64,000 bases of DNA, from positions 14,408 through 78,407 of the forward strand of contig JAZUIV010000028.1 in the NCBI GenBank assembly GCA_045642485.1, given 5' to 3'. Position 1 is the stretch's first letter; every line of letters starts with the position of its first letter. Position numbers and translations under genes: made by a program. Below the pieces are notes generated by a model. The model was given only the letters and a program-made list of their open reading frames with translations, was not told the origin of the DNA and did not search any database. The stretch comes from Cacconaster sp045642485 (lineage in GTDB: Bacteria > Bacteroidota > Bacteroidia > Bacteroidales > UBA932). Shown here piece after piece: positions 9,317 to 18,196 of the stretch.

Positions 9317-10384
9317 ATGAAACGTCAACTTTTGATTATCAATTTTCTGATTCTACTGACATCCTGTTCGTCCGTCAGCCCGGACTGGGTTATCGGCCCC
9401 TTCGTACGTCTCTCCCAGGATGCCGTAATCAAGCCGGACACGACAAAAGTCTTCTTCTGTCCGATGCGCGGCGAAAGAGTCAGATGGCAGGAAAGTGACA
9501 CTTTCAATCCTGCCGCCACGCTCAAGGACGGTAAGATTGTCGTTCTCTTCAGAAGCGAAGACAACAGCGCAACCGGCATAGGCTCCCGCACTTCAAGGAT
9601 AGGATATGCCGAAACTGTGGACGGGGTGAATATGTCAATAGCCCCCGAACCGGTCCTTTTCCCTGCTGATGATGCTCAGAAGGATCTTGAATGGCCGGGA
9701 GGATGTGAGGACCCCAGGGTGGCCCGTACGGAAGATGGTCTGTACGTTATGCTCTACACATCCTGGAATCGTGACACGCCGCGTCTTTGTGTAGCGACTT
9801 CCCGTGACCTTGTGCACTGGGACAAGCACGGCTTTGCGTTCAGGGATGCTTACGACGGCAGGTTCGCCGATATGCCCTGCAAGTCCGCATCCATTGTGAC
9901 GAAACTTGATGCAAATGACGAACTGGTCATAGAAAAAATAGATGGCAGGTACCTGATGTATTGGGGAGAGAATTTTGTCAATCCGGCGGTCTCGGAAGAT
10001 CTTATCCATTGGACTCCGATGCTTGACAGGGATGGGAATCTGATGAGGATAATGGAACCCAGAGAGGGCAGATTCGACAGCGCTCTTACGGAGTGCGGAC
10101 CTCCAGCTGTCCATACAAAAGATGGTATAGTTCTGATATACAACGGAAAGAGTGAGGAGACCGGAGCATACTGCGGTGGTCAGGCTCTTTTTGATTCGAA
10201 GAATCCTCTGAAGTTGATTGCACGTACTGACGAACCTTTCTTCGTTCCCGAGGCGGAATTTGAGAAGACCGGGCAGTATGTCGATGGGACTGTGTTCTGC
10301 GAGGGCCTGGTAAGATACAAAGGCGGCTGGTATCTCTATTACGGATGCGCCGATTCTTTCGTCGGAGCGGCCATATCCAGATAG
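9317..10384 (+). CDS. GH130-family beta-mannoside hydrolase/phosphorylase, lipoprotein
   Basis: Five-bladed beta-propeller enzyme of 355 aa with a lipoprotein signal (lipobox LLTSC near residue 17). The pattern GGCEDPRV with a later EGLVRYKGGWYLYYG is characteristic of glycoside hydrolase family 130, which acts on beta-mannosides by phosphorolysis or hydrolysis. Secreted lipoprotein members are usually hydrolases, since cytosolic location is needed to profit from phosphorolysis, so a beta-mannosidase role is inferred. The gene lies 3 bp after the alpha/beta-hydrolase gene. GH43 is the alternative for this fold, but the EDPR signature favours GH130. Confidence 0.8.
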   Translation: MKRQLLIINFLILLTSCSSVSPDWVIGPFVRLSQDAVIKPDTTKVFFCPMRGERVRWQESDTFNPAATLKDGKIVVLFRSEDNSATGIGSRTSRIGYAETVDGVNMSIAPEPVLFPADDAQKDLEWPGGCEDPRVARTEDGLYVMLYTSWNRDTPRLCVATSRDLVHWDKHGFAFRDAYDGRFADMPCKSASIVTKLDANDELVIEKIDGRYLMYWGENFVNPAVSEDLIHWTPMLDRDGNLMRIMEPREGRFDSALTECGPPAVHTKDGIVLIYNGKSEETGAYCGGQALFDSKNPLKLIARTDEPFFVPEAEFEKTGQYVDGTVFCEGLVRYKGGWYLYYGCADSFVGAAISR

Positions 10385-10409
10385 GGATTCCGGTTTGTAA
10401 ATTTCCGGG

Positions 10410-11246
10410 ATGAAAATAACCGTATTGTCAGATAACATAGGGTCGGGAGTCCTGAAAGGGGAGTGGGGCCTTTCTTTCCACATCAAGTATGACGGGGGAA
10501 GAATCCTTCTGGATACCGGCGGTTCCGGACTTTTCCTGAAAAATGCAGGACTGCTCGGAATCGACCTTTCCGCGGTGGACGCCGCGGTCCTGTCCCACGC
10601 CCATTATGACCACTCTCTCGGAATGGGGGATTTCTTCAAGGCCAATGAGAAAGCACCGTTCTATCTCAGCCCGGAAGCCTCTGAGGACTGCTATTCCGGC
10701 CGGCGCTTCTTCGGCCGCTATATCGGCATCCCCCAAGGGGTTCTCTCCCGGTATGCTTCGAGGATACGCAGACCGTATGGTATAACTCAGATTCTTCCCG
10801 GAGCGTTCATCGTGCCGCACAGTACGCCCGGGCTTGAAAGGGTCGGGCGAAAATCCCGAATGTACCGCAAGCGGTGTTTCCTTGACTATCGTGTGGATGA
10901 CTTCTCCCACGAGCAGACCCTTGTCCTGAAATCATCGGACGGACTCGTCATTCTCAACAGTTGTTCCCACGCCGGTGCCGACGTGATTGTGGATGAGGTG
11001 AAGAAGGCTTTCCCGGCAGATACGGTCAGTACCTACATCGGAGGGCTTCATCTTTTCCGACTGAACGATAGGGAAGTGACCGATGTCGCCGGGCGTATCA
11101 GGGATGCCGGCATCAGCGGGCTCTATACGGGCCACTGTACGGGGGAAAGGGCATATGAGATACTCCGGCAGGAACTCGGTGACTGTGTGCATCAGTTCCA
11201 TTGCGGTATGGAGATTATGCCGACAAAGTTTTCGTGCCGGCACTGA
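10410..11246 (+). CDS. Metallo-beta-lactamase-fold hydrolase
   Basis: Cytosolic-type protein of 278 aa without a signal peptide. The metal-binding motif SHAHYDHSLG is present near residue 65, with a further His in NSCSHAGAD and another in GGLHLF. It resembles the dihydropteroate-synthase-related subgroup of metallo-beta-lactamase proteins (COG1237). The substrate is unknown. A near-match to the -7 box (TAAATTTC, 10398-10405) ends 4 bp before the ATG. The next gene is convergent, 19 bp away, and no hairpin terminator is visible between them. Confidence 0.8.
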   Translation: MKITVLSDNIGSGVLKGEWGLSFHIKYDGGRILLDTGGSGLFLKNAGLLGIDLSAVDAAVLSHAHYDHSLGMGDFFKANEKAPFYLSPEASEDCYSGRRFFGRYIGIPQGVLSRYASRIRRPYGITQILPGAFIVPHSTPGLERVGRKSRMYRKRCFLDYRVDDFSHEQTLVLKSSDGLVILNSCSHAGADVIVDEVKKAFPADTVSTYIGGLHLFRLNDREVTDVAGRIRDAGISGLYTGHCTGERAYEILRQELGDCVHQFHCGMEIMPTKFSCRH

Positions 11247-11265
11247 TTAGGGCCTGCCGCTATCT

Positions 11266-13215
11266 TCAGAAAGCCGTGACCGGGCTGATAATCGCAACAT
11301 ATCCGCCTCCGGCTGCCAGATGGACTTTGAGAGGCTTTGCGGTTTTTGCTGAAACGGTCTTGTGCGTAAGGTCGGTGGCGACTTTGTCGGCCTTTTTCCC
11401 GTCGGCCCAGTATTCGATGCTGACGGATTCCCTTCCGGTGAATCCCAGGTCTATGGTCACGTCGCGGGCCACCTCGTTGTTCATCACGCCCAGATACCAT
11501 TTGTCACCGCTGCGTTTGGCAATGATGACGTATTCTCCCGGATAGCCCTCGATGAACCGTATGTCATCCCATTGGGTGGGGACAACCGAAAGAAAATCGG
11601 CTCCCGGCTGACCGAGCACGTTCGATGGGTGGTCGCAAAATACGGTGTGGGGACTTTCGTAGATGACGAATTTGGAGAGTTCCGCGCAGCGGGTGTTCAT
11701 CATTGTCGAGGGGGATACCTGTTTGTGCTCACCCTGGGCCTCGTTCAGGAATGCTCCGGGAGTGTAGTCCATTGCTCCCGCCAGCATCCTGGTGAATGCG
11801 AGGGTGACGTTGTGGGACGGGGTGATGTTGTCAGACCATTTCGAGTATTCGCCCCCCATAACGCCCTCTCTCGTGACCTGATTCGGCCAGGTGCGGTCTA
11901 TGCCGTCCGGGCGGTATGCGCCGTGGAAATTGACCATAAGGTGATGCTCGGCGGCGCATTTGACGATGCGTCTGTACCAGTTGACCATCTCCTGGTCGTT
12001 CCTGTCCATAAAGTCTATCTTGATTCCGGCGACTCCCCACTTCTCGTATGTGGCGAAGGCCTCCTTGTACGCATCGTTGCGGTTGACGTCATCCGAGTAG
12101 ATCCAGACCCATATCTTCACCCCGCGCTCACGGGCGTATGAGATGATTTCCTGCATATCAATCTGCGGGGCATCCTTGACGATATCGGCCTCGGGCTCGT
12201 CGAAGGGACCGTACCACTGCCAGTCCACCAGCATATAGGGCCACCCCTGCGCGGCCGCTAGGTCGATGTATTCCTTTATCACCGGCATTTCCATTTTGAC
12301 GTCTTCGCTCCACCAATTGTCCCACGCACTGATACCGGGCTTTATCCAGGACGGGTCCCCGATTGCGCAGGGAGGGTTGAGGCTGCGTATCATCTCGGAC
12401 TCGATGAAGCGGCCGGGATTGTCCGCAACCATAATGACGCGCCAGGGGGTGTCCTGTTTCTCAAAGAATCGGGCGGCCACGCCGTTCTCATCCTCGCCCG
12501 GCAGCGGTGCAAGGCGGGAGATGATGGAGCCTTTCGAACCGGCTGCGAACCATCCCGGGAAATTGTCCAGGCAGGCATCTGAAAGGGCCAGCCAGTTGTC
12601 CCTGTCGATTTCAACGAGAAGGGGGAGAAGATCCACCTCTTCAGGGGTCATCTCCGCCACCGGGGTCTTTATGAACTGAGTTTCCTGCGAACCTGTGAAA
12701 CTGCCGTCCGCATTGTGCCCGATCCAGGCATAGGACCCTGCAGGAACCCTGTATTGGGTGAGTTCGCGGGTAATCTTGCGGTCTCCGGGGCAATCCGAGC
12801 CGTACAGAGTGTATCTGAACGCGGCCCCTTCATTGTACACGCGGACTGAGATATCCATTCTGCGGCGGTCCTTCGCACTTTCACGGAGTTTGAGAACTGT
12901 CTCGTTATAAGGAAGTTCTATGTGTGAGTGCTTGTTTCTGACCACGGGGTCCCAGATGTCGGTGTGCTGCGTGACCTCGCCCGGCGCAACCAGTTCGAAG
13001 CCGTCGGACATCGGCTCCTCGCCCTTGAATTCGAAGCCGAGAGGGGAGCGGTCAATCAGTGTGCGTCCGTTGAATGAGAGGCTGTAACCGAGCGCCCCGT
13101 CCGTGCTGACCGTGACGGTGATGCGCGAGTCCGGGGAGGATACGGTTATGTTCTCTGCGGTGACGGCCTGTGCAACAAGGCCGAGTGTGATGAAAGTCGC
13201 AAGAATCTTTTTCAT
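11266..13215 (-). CDS. GH97-family alpha-glycosidase (probably retaining)
   Basis: Secreted enzyme of 649 aa with an N-terminal signal peptide ending near AVTA. It has the GH97 order: beta-sandwich (about 20-280), TIM barrel (about 280-555) and C-terminal beta domain. The barrel carries GIKIDFMDRNDQ around residue 400. An Asp at this place is the nucleophile in retaining GH97 alpha-galactosidases and is absent in the inverting SusB type, so alpha-galactosidase-like activity is more likely than alpha-glucosidase; this is inference. The 5' leader consists almost wholly of five hexamer repeats. Confidence 0.88.
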   Translation of the reverse strand: MKKILATFITLGLVAQAVTAENITVSSPDSRITVTVSTDGALGYSLSFNGRTLIDRSPLGFEFKGEEPMSDGFELVAPGEVTQHTDIWDPVVRNKHSHIELPYNETVLKLRESAKDRRRMDISVRVYNEGAAFRYTLYGSDCPGDRKITRELTQYRVPAGSYAWIGHNADGSFTGSQETQFIKTPVAEMTPEEVDLLPLLVEIDRDNWLALSDACLDNFPGWFAAGSKGSIISRLAPLPGEDENGVAARFFEKQDTPWRVIMVADNPGRFIESEMIRSLNPPCAIGDPSWIKPGISAWDNWWSEDVKMEMPVIKEYIDLAAAQGWPYMLVDWQWYGPFDEPEADIVKDAPQIDMQEIISYARERGVKIWVWIYSDDVNRNDAYKEAFATYEKWGVAGIKIDFMDRNDQEMVNWYRRIVKCAAEHHLMVNFHGAYRPDGIDRTWPNQVTREGVMGGEYSKWSDNITPSHNVTLAFTRMLAGAMDYTPGAFLNEAQGEHKQVSPSTMMNTRCAELSKFVIYESPHTVFCDHPSNVLGQPGADFLSVVPTQWDDIRFIEGYPGEYVIIAKRSGDKWYLGVMNNEVARDVTIDLGFTGRESVSIEYWADGKKADKVATDLTHKTVSAKTAKPLKVHLAAGGGYVAIISPVTAF

Positions 13216-13218
13216 TGT

Positions 13219-13248
13219 CTTATTCTTATTCTTATTCTTATTCTTATT
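13219..13248 (-). repeat. Five tandem AATAAG hexamers in the GH97 leader
   Basis: Five perfect copies of CTTATT on the plus strand (AATAAG in the GH97 mRNA) lie 3 bp before the GH97 start codon. They fill nearly the whole predicted 5' untranslated region. Confidence 0.9.
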
Positions 13249-13255
13249 GTTTCTA

Positions 13256-13263
13256 CAAATCTA
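13256..13263 (-). promoter_or_regulatory. -7 promoter box TAGATTTG for GH97
   Basis: The minus strand reads TAGATTTG, a match to TAnnTTTG. It lies 40 nt before the GH97 start, just beyond the hexamer repeats. Confidence 0.6.
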
Positions 13264-13277
13264 ACAAAAAAGATTCT

Positions 13278-13285
13278 TAAATTTG
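13278..13285 (+). promoter_or_regulatory. -7 promoter box TAAATTTG for the SGNH/sialate esterase transcript
   Basis: TAAATTTG on the plus strand, divergent from the GH97 box 15 bp away. The predicted transcript would carry the small reading frame at 13313 before the esterase start at 13406. Confidence 0.6.
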
Positions 13286-13312
13286 CATAGGACGTATTAT
13301 GAACGATTCACT

Positions 13313-13393
13313 ATGAGAACTAATCAGGATTATAAAAATGAGGCTCAGGCCGCATTCTACAAGGATTTGAAGGCCTGCAAGGCTGCGGAGTAA
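13313..13393 (+). CDS. Possible 26-aa leader peptide
   Basis: A short frame MRTNQDYKNEAQAAFYKDLK... of 26 aa starts about 28 nt after the -7 box and stops 12 bp before the sialate esterase gene. It is hydrophilic, rich in Ala and Lys, and has no signal sequence. It sits in what would otherwise be an unusually long leader. I do not recognise it; it may be a real small protein, an upstream regulatory frame or chance. Confidence 0.3.
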   Translation: MRTNQDYKNEAQAAFYKDLKACKAAE

Positions 13394-13405
13394 GGTGCCG
13401 ACGAT

Positions 13406-15469
13406 ATGAAATTGACAAGGATATTGGCTGTGCTGTGCCTTCTGGCGGGGACTGTGTCTTATGCGGGACCCCGCGTCAAGGTGGCCTGCATAGGTGACAG
13501 CGTGACCTACGGCTATGGTCTGGAGAATCGCGACAACGATTCATATCCCGCACAGCTCCAGAAGCTTCTGGGAAACGGCTACGATGTCCGTAATTTCGGG
13601 CACAACGGAGCGACCTTGCTTCGTCACGGGCACAGGCCGTACGGGACATTGCCGGAATATGGGCTGGCCCTTGATTTCAAGGCGGACATTGCAATAATCC
13701 ATCTGGGGCTGAACGACACTGACCCGAGGAACTGGCCGGACTGGTCGGAGGAGTTCATACCCGACTACAGGGCGCTGATAGATACGCTCCGGGCTGTGAA
13801 TCCTGCCGTCAGAATCTGGATATGCAGGATGACTCCGATAATGCACGGGCATCCGCGTTTTCTCAGTGGGACCAGGGACTGGCACGCTCAGGAGCAGCGG
13901 GCGATAGAACAGGTGGCTGCAGGTGCCGGAGTCGGTCTGATAGACCTCTTTGAACCTCTGTCCGTCCGGCCTGATCTTTTTCCGGACAATCTGCATCCGG
14001 ATGCGGAAGGGGCGGGGATAATCGCCCGCACCGTGTATGGTGCGGTTACAGGGGATTTCGGAGGACTTTCCGTATCTTCGATGTATGGCGACAATATGGT
14101 GATTCAAAGGGAGCGTCCGATTGTTTTCAGGGGGAGTGCGGACAGGGGAGAGAAGGTGAGTGTCTCTTTCGGGGGACGCCGCGGGAATGCTGTTGCGGGA
14201 GATGACGGACGGTGGTCGGTTGTCTTCGACCCGGAGCCGGCCGGAGGTCCTTTTGAGCTGGAGATTGCAGGAAAGGAGAGGACTTTCCACTACTCGAACG
14301 TTTGGGTGGGAGAGGTCTGGATATGTGCAGGACAGTCCAATATGGAGTTCAAGCTATGTCAGGGCAGTACTGCCGACGATGACATAAAGGAGGCGGGAAG
14401 CCAGTCCCGGCTCCATCTTTTCAATATGAAGGAGAACTGGCTGACAGGGGATTTCGAGTGGACTGCCACGGCCCTTGATTCTGTCAACCGTCTGCAATAT
14501 CTGACCCCGGAGGGGTGGAAGATGAGTTCTTCCGAGACAGCCGCAGGATTTTCCGCTGTGGGTTACCATTTCGGAAGGGTCCTGGCGGACAGTCTGAACT
14601 GCCACGTGGGGTTGATAAGTTGTGCCGTAGGCGGCTCGACCACTGAATCCTGGGTCGACAGGAATGTGTTGCGCTATGAATTCCCCGAGATTCTCCACGA
14701 TTGGAACAACGGGGATTTCGGACAAGGGTGGGCCCGCGGCAGGGCAAAGAAGAATATGTCCGCCGCCGTCAATCCTCTTCAGATGCATCCTTATCAACCC
14801 GGTTATCTCTTCGATGCCGGCGTCCGTCTTACGGACCATTGGAGCATCCGTGGAATCCTCTGGTATCAGGGTGAGTCCAACGCGCACAACATAGAGGCTC
14901 ACGAAAAACTTTTCGAACTTATGTTGAAGAGTTTCAGACAGTATTTTGGGCAGAACCTTGCAGTTCAGGTCGTACAGCTTTCCGGGATAGGAAACCGTCC
15001 TTCCTGGCCCAAGTTCAGGGACAGCCAGAGAAGACTCGCTGAAAGCATTCCCGGTGTCGGCCTTACAGTCTGCTCGGATCTCGGCCACCCGACGGATGTC
15101 CATCCCAAGGCCAAGAAACCTGTTGGGGAAAGGTCTGCCGTTGGAGTCCTGCACGATGTCTATGGCAGGTCGGATGTCGTTCCTTCCGGCCCGGTTTATC
15201 GGAATTTCAAGGTTGAGGACGGCAGGTTGAGGCTCTTTTTCGACTATGCCGTGGGACTCTCCGGAAGCAGGACTTTTGAGGTCGCAGGCATTGACGGCAT
15301 TTATCATCCGGCCTCTGTGACCATTGACGGACAGACACTGCTTGTGTGGTCCGATTCTGTCCCGAACCCTTGCGCAGTGCGCTACGGATGGCAGCCGAAT
15401 CCTGTCGAAGCAAACCTGACCAATGTCTCCGGCATTCCCGCCTCCACTTTCAAGGATGAACGCTTCTGA
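13406..15469 (+). CDS. Two-domain SGNH hydrolase / sialate O-acetylesterase
   Basis: Secreted protein of 687 aa with a signal peptide ending near SYAG. The first domain (about 22-215) is a GDSL/SGNH esterase with block I GDSVTYG, the LGLND block and the C-terminal DNLHPD holding the Asp-His pair. The second domain (about 225-680) is a sialate 9-O-acetylesterase type, with AGQSNMEF (nucleophile near residue 311) and the hallmark WYQGESNA (about 485). Both halves look catalytically intact. Removing O-acetyl groups from sialic acid lets sialidases act, and the next gene on the strand encodes a sialidase. The two genes are 16 bp apart and probably form an operon. Confidence 0.88.
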   Translation: MKLTRILAVLCLLAGTVSYAGPRVKVACIGDSVTYGYGLENRDNDSYPAQLQKLLGNGYDVRNFGHNGATLLRHGHRPYGTLPEYGLALDFKADIAIIHLGLNDTDPRNWPDWSEEFIPDYRALIDTLRAVNPAVRIWICRMTPIMHGHPRFLSGTRDWHAQEQRAIEQVAAGAGVGLIDLFEPLSVRPDLFPDNLHPDAEGAGIIARTVYGAVTGDFGGLSVSSMYGDNMVIQRERPIVFRGSADRGEKVSVSFGGRRGNAVAGDDGRWSVVFDPEPAGGPFELEIAGKERTFHYSNVWVGEVWICAGQSNMEFKLCQGSTADDDIKEAGSQSRLHLFNMKENWLTGDFEWTATALDSVNRLQYLTPEGWKMSSSETAAGFSAVGYHFGRVLADSLNCHVGLISCAVGGSTTESWVDRNVLRYEFPEILHDWNNGDFGQGWARGRAKKNMSAAVNPLQMHPYQPGYLFDAGVRLTDHWSIRGILWYQGESNAHNIEAHEKLFELMLKSFRQYFGQNLAVQVVQLSGIGNRPSWPKFRDSQRRLAESIPGVGLTVCSDLGHPTDVHPKAKKPVGERSAVGVLHDVYGRSDVVPSGPVYRNFKVEDGRLRLFFDYAVGLSGSRTFEVAGIDGIYHPASVTIDGQTLLVWSDSVPNPCAVRYGWQPNPVEANLTNVSGIPASTFKDERF

Positions 15470-15485
15470 AAAAAACAGTTTTATT

Positions 15486-18176
15486 ATGCATAAACGAATC
15501 ATTTGCTCTGCTCTTTTCTTTCTTGTTTTCTGCATCTCCGCCTTCGCGGACCGGCAGTTCCGCAACCACAGGTATGACGCAATCAACGTGATGCCCGTCC
15601 GGGAGGGGGACATAGTTTTCGTAGGCAACAGCATAACGAATATGCACGAATGGTGGGAGGCCTTCGGCTGCACGGACAACGTATTGAACCGGGGTGTGTC
15701 AGGTTGCGTGTCATCCGAGACCCTGGCCAACATAGGCGGCGTGGTCGCCGGCCACCCGGCGAAGGTATTCCTTATGGTCGGTACAAATGACCTTGCCGGA
15801 GGCTCGCCGGCATCTCCCTCCGAAGTCGCCGGAAACGTTGAGGAAATAGTTTCTCTCTTCAAAGAGAAAAGTCCCGGGACAGAACTGTATATACAGAGCG
15901 TTCTGCCCGTGGCTGAGGGCAACAGCCGCAGTTCGGAATCCATCATCGAACTCAATTCCCTATACAGGGAAATATGCAAACGGGAGGGGGTGACTTATGT
16001 TGACCTCTGGTCTCAGATGGTGGAACCGGGGACTATCCATATAAACCCGGCATATACGAAGGACGGGCTTCATCTCTATCCGGCGGGCTACAGGGTATGG
16101 TGCAATGCCATAGCGCCATACGTGGGAGCGGGGTGCATATATCCGGATGCTCCTGCCGATGATTTCGGCCTGGAAGGCAGTTATGCCATGAGGGCGGCCG
16201 CTTTCAACCTTCTGCCTGTTGATGGCGACGACATAGTGATGCTTGGGGACGAAATGATTCACGGGGGCGAATGGCACGAACTGCTTGGCAGTCCGAGAGT
16301 GAAGAACCGTGGTACGGGCTGGGGAGCCGGCGGGGCTCGGATTGAGTTGATAGAGAAGGAGATTCCCGCAATCTTCGGCCACGGCGAGGCTCCGGCCACC
16401 GTCTGCATCCACGCCGGTGCCACCGAGGTTTCGTCCAATTTGCCCGTCGATACATTCAAGGTCCGGTACAGGAGGCTTGTTGCTGCAGTGGCTGCTTCCG
16501 CGCCGGGAAGCCGCCTTGTTCTGATGTCGGTCTGTCCCGTATATCCCTCACACAACAAGATAGCGGACCAGATGGCGGTGAACTCGGCCATCGAGAAGAT
16601 AGCAGGGGAGTATGGCGCTGACTATGTGGATATTTACACTCCTCTGTTCAATTGTGGAAAGGGAAACGGTCACTATGTGAACGGGAATTACGTGACGGCG
16701 AAAGGCTATCTTAAAATCAGTCGCATCTTGTCGGAAAAGCTCGGTCTGGACCGGACTTCTACGGTATATCAGACCCGAGAAAACGCATTTACCGGGAGAG
16801 GAAACAAGGGTGAGGTGCTTGCCACCCTGACGGTCTCTCCGGCAAAGAAAATGAAACTGCGCAGGATAAAGGTTGCTCTGGATGCGGAGGCCAGTGATGT
16901 CACCTGCCTTCAGGTCAGATGTGACGGAAAGATTCTCGGCTCTGTCAGGGTGAAGGAGGGAAAGAAGAGGTACAAGATTCCCTGCAGGGTTGTCGTGGAT
17001 GAGCTTACAGATATTGAAATATGCGCTGATATTGCAACTGATGCAGTTGAGGGCCATAAAGTTACAGCCGATGTGCTGAAGTATAGGTCAGGTATGAGGT
17101 GGCGGCCTGTCGCTGCCGCCGGACAAGGTGAAAGGGAGATACTGCTCAAGCGTGTCAAACTTCTCGGTGCGGGGGATTACGGCTCCGTCGGTTACAGGAT
17201 TCCGGCGATTGTCACTCTTCCGGACGGAACGCTGCTGACGACTGCTGACAAGCGCAAGTACAATGACCTGGACCTTCCGGAGGACATTGACGTAATTGCA
17301 CAGCGCAGCACCGACGGAGGTGCTACCTGGTCCGACCCTGTCACGGTTGTTGAGGGACAGGGCTTCAACCGTGGATATGGTGATGCCGCTCTTGTAGTCA
17401 CCGCGTCCGGGGACATCCTGTGTGCTTTCAGCGGCGGTACGGGGCTCTGGGCATCCACACCCGAAAATCCCCAGCGCAATTATGTCTGCCGCAGTGCTGA
17501 CGGCGGCATTACCTGGTCTGAGCCGGAGGATTGCACGCCACGGCTATGGGGGGCTGCCGCGGACAATGTGGAATGTCGCACAGGACACAGCGCTTTCTTC
17601 GCTTCCGGACGCGGACTGCGTCTTGAGAAGGGTGAGCACGCCGGAAGGGTGATGTTTGTGGCAGCGGTTCATTCGTGGCAAACCAATCGTTTCGATAACT
17701 ACATCTATTATTCTGATGATGAGGGTATTTCCTGGAAGGTTTCCAAGTGCGCGTTTCGGGGTGGGGATGAGGCCAAGGTAGTGGAACTGCCCGATGGAAA
17801 GGTGTTGCTGAGTGTTCGCAGGAGTGGTGAGAGGGGCTTCAATCTTTCAGAAGACGGCGGCGTGACCTGGGGGGAACAGGGAACATGGAAGGATATCTGC
17901 GTGAATGCCTGCGACGGGGACATCATTCCTCTCGGAGATTCCCTCCTGCTTCACTCCGTCCCCAATTCGATGGACAGACGCAACGTCAGCATATTCGTCA
18001 GCCGCGACAACGGACTCACCTGGCCATACTCGAAGAGTATGTGCCGGTATGAATCCGTCTATTCCGCAATGACCGTACTGCCGGACGGCACGATAGGGGT
18101 TTATCTTGAAGAGAATCCCAACGTCGAATTCGATATGTATTTTCTCAACTTCTCCGCCGAGTGGTTGATGAAGTGA
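15486..18176 (+). CDS. SGNH - degenerate SGNH - GH33 sialidase fusion
   Basis: Secreted enzyme of 896 aa; signal peptide ends near ISAFA. Residues about 35-215 form an SGNH esterase domain with FVGNSIT, GTNDLAGG and DGLHLYPAG. Residues about 240-425 repeat the same fold, but GDS is replaced by GDEM, GTND by GATE, and the Asp-His block by VTAKGYL, so this copy seems non-catalytic. The rest is a six-bladed sialidase: the Arg motif YRIP near 570, five Asp boxes (S-x-D-x-G-x-T/S-W type) near 608, 670, 743, 787 and 839, and RYESVYSAM near the end. It probably removes terminal sialic acid after deacetylation. I chose ATG 15486 because it starts the signal peptide. The preceding gene encodes a sialate esterase. 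Confidence 0.9.
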   Translation: MHKRIICSALFFLVFCISAFADRQFRNHRYDAINVMPVREGDIVFVGNSITNMHEWWEAFGCTDNVLNRGVSGCVSSETLANIGGVVAGHPAKVFLMVGTNDLAGGSPASPSEVAGNVEEIVSLFKEKSPGTELYIQSVLPVAEGNSRSSESIIELNSLYREICKREGVTYVDLWSQMVEPGTIHINPAYTKDGLHLYPAGYRVWCNAIAPYVGAGCIYPDAPADDFGLEGSYAMRAAAFNLLPVDGDDIVMLGDEMIHGGEWHELLGSPRVKNRGTGWGAGGARIELIEKEIPAIFGHGEAPATVCIHAGATEVSSNLPVDTFKVRYRRLVAAVAASAPGSRLVLMSVCPVYPSHNKIADQMAVNSAIEKIAGEYGADYVDIYTPLFNCGKGNGHYVNGNYVTAKGYLKISRILSEKLGLDRTSTVYQTRENAFTGRGNKGEVLATLTVSPAKKMKLRRIKVALDAEASDVTCLQVRCDGKILGSVRVKEGKKRYKIPCRVVVDELTDIEICADIATDAVEGHKVTADVLKYRSGMRWRPVAAAGQGEREILLKRVKLLGAGDYGSVGYRIPAIVTLPDGTLLTTADKRKYNDLDLPEDIDVIAQRSTDGGATWSDPVTVVEGQGFNRGYGDAALVVTASGDILCAFSGGTGLWASTPENPQRNYVCRSADGGITWSEPEDCTPRLWGAAADNVECRTGHSAFFASGRGLRLEKGEHAGRVMFVAAVHSWQTNRFDNYIYYSDDEGISWKVSKCAFRGGDEAKVVELPDGKVLLSVRRSGERGFNLSEDGGVTWGEQGTWKDICVNACDGDIIPLGDSLLLHSVPNSMDRRNVSIFVSRDNGLTWPYSKSMCRYESVYSAMTVLPDGTIGVYLEENPNVEFDMYFLNFSAEWLMK

Positions 18177-18196
18177 GAAGCTTCTAAGTCAGATTC

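Noticed and set aside
14354..15979. 541-aa open frame antisense to the two sialic acid genes
   Set aside because: It crosses two well-supported genes on the other strand, has no motif and starts without promoter or signal.
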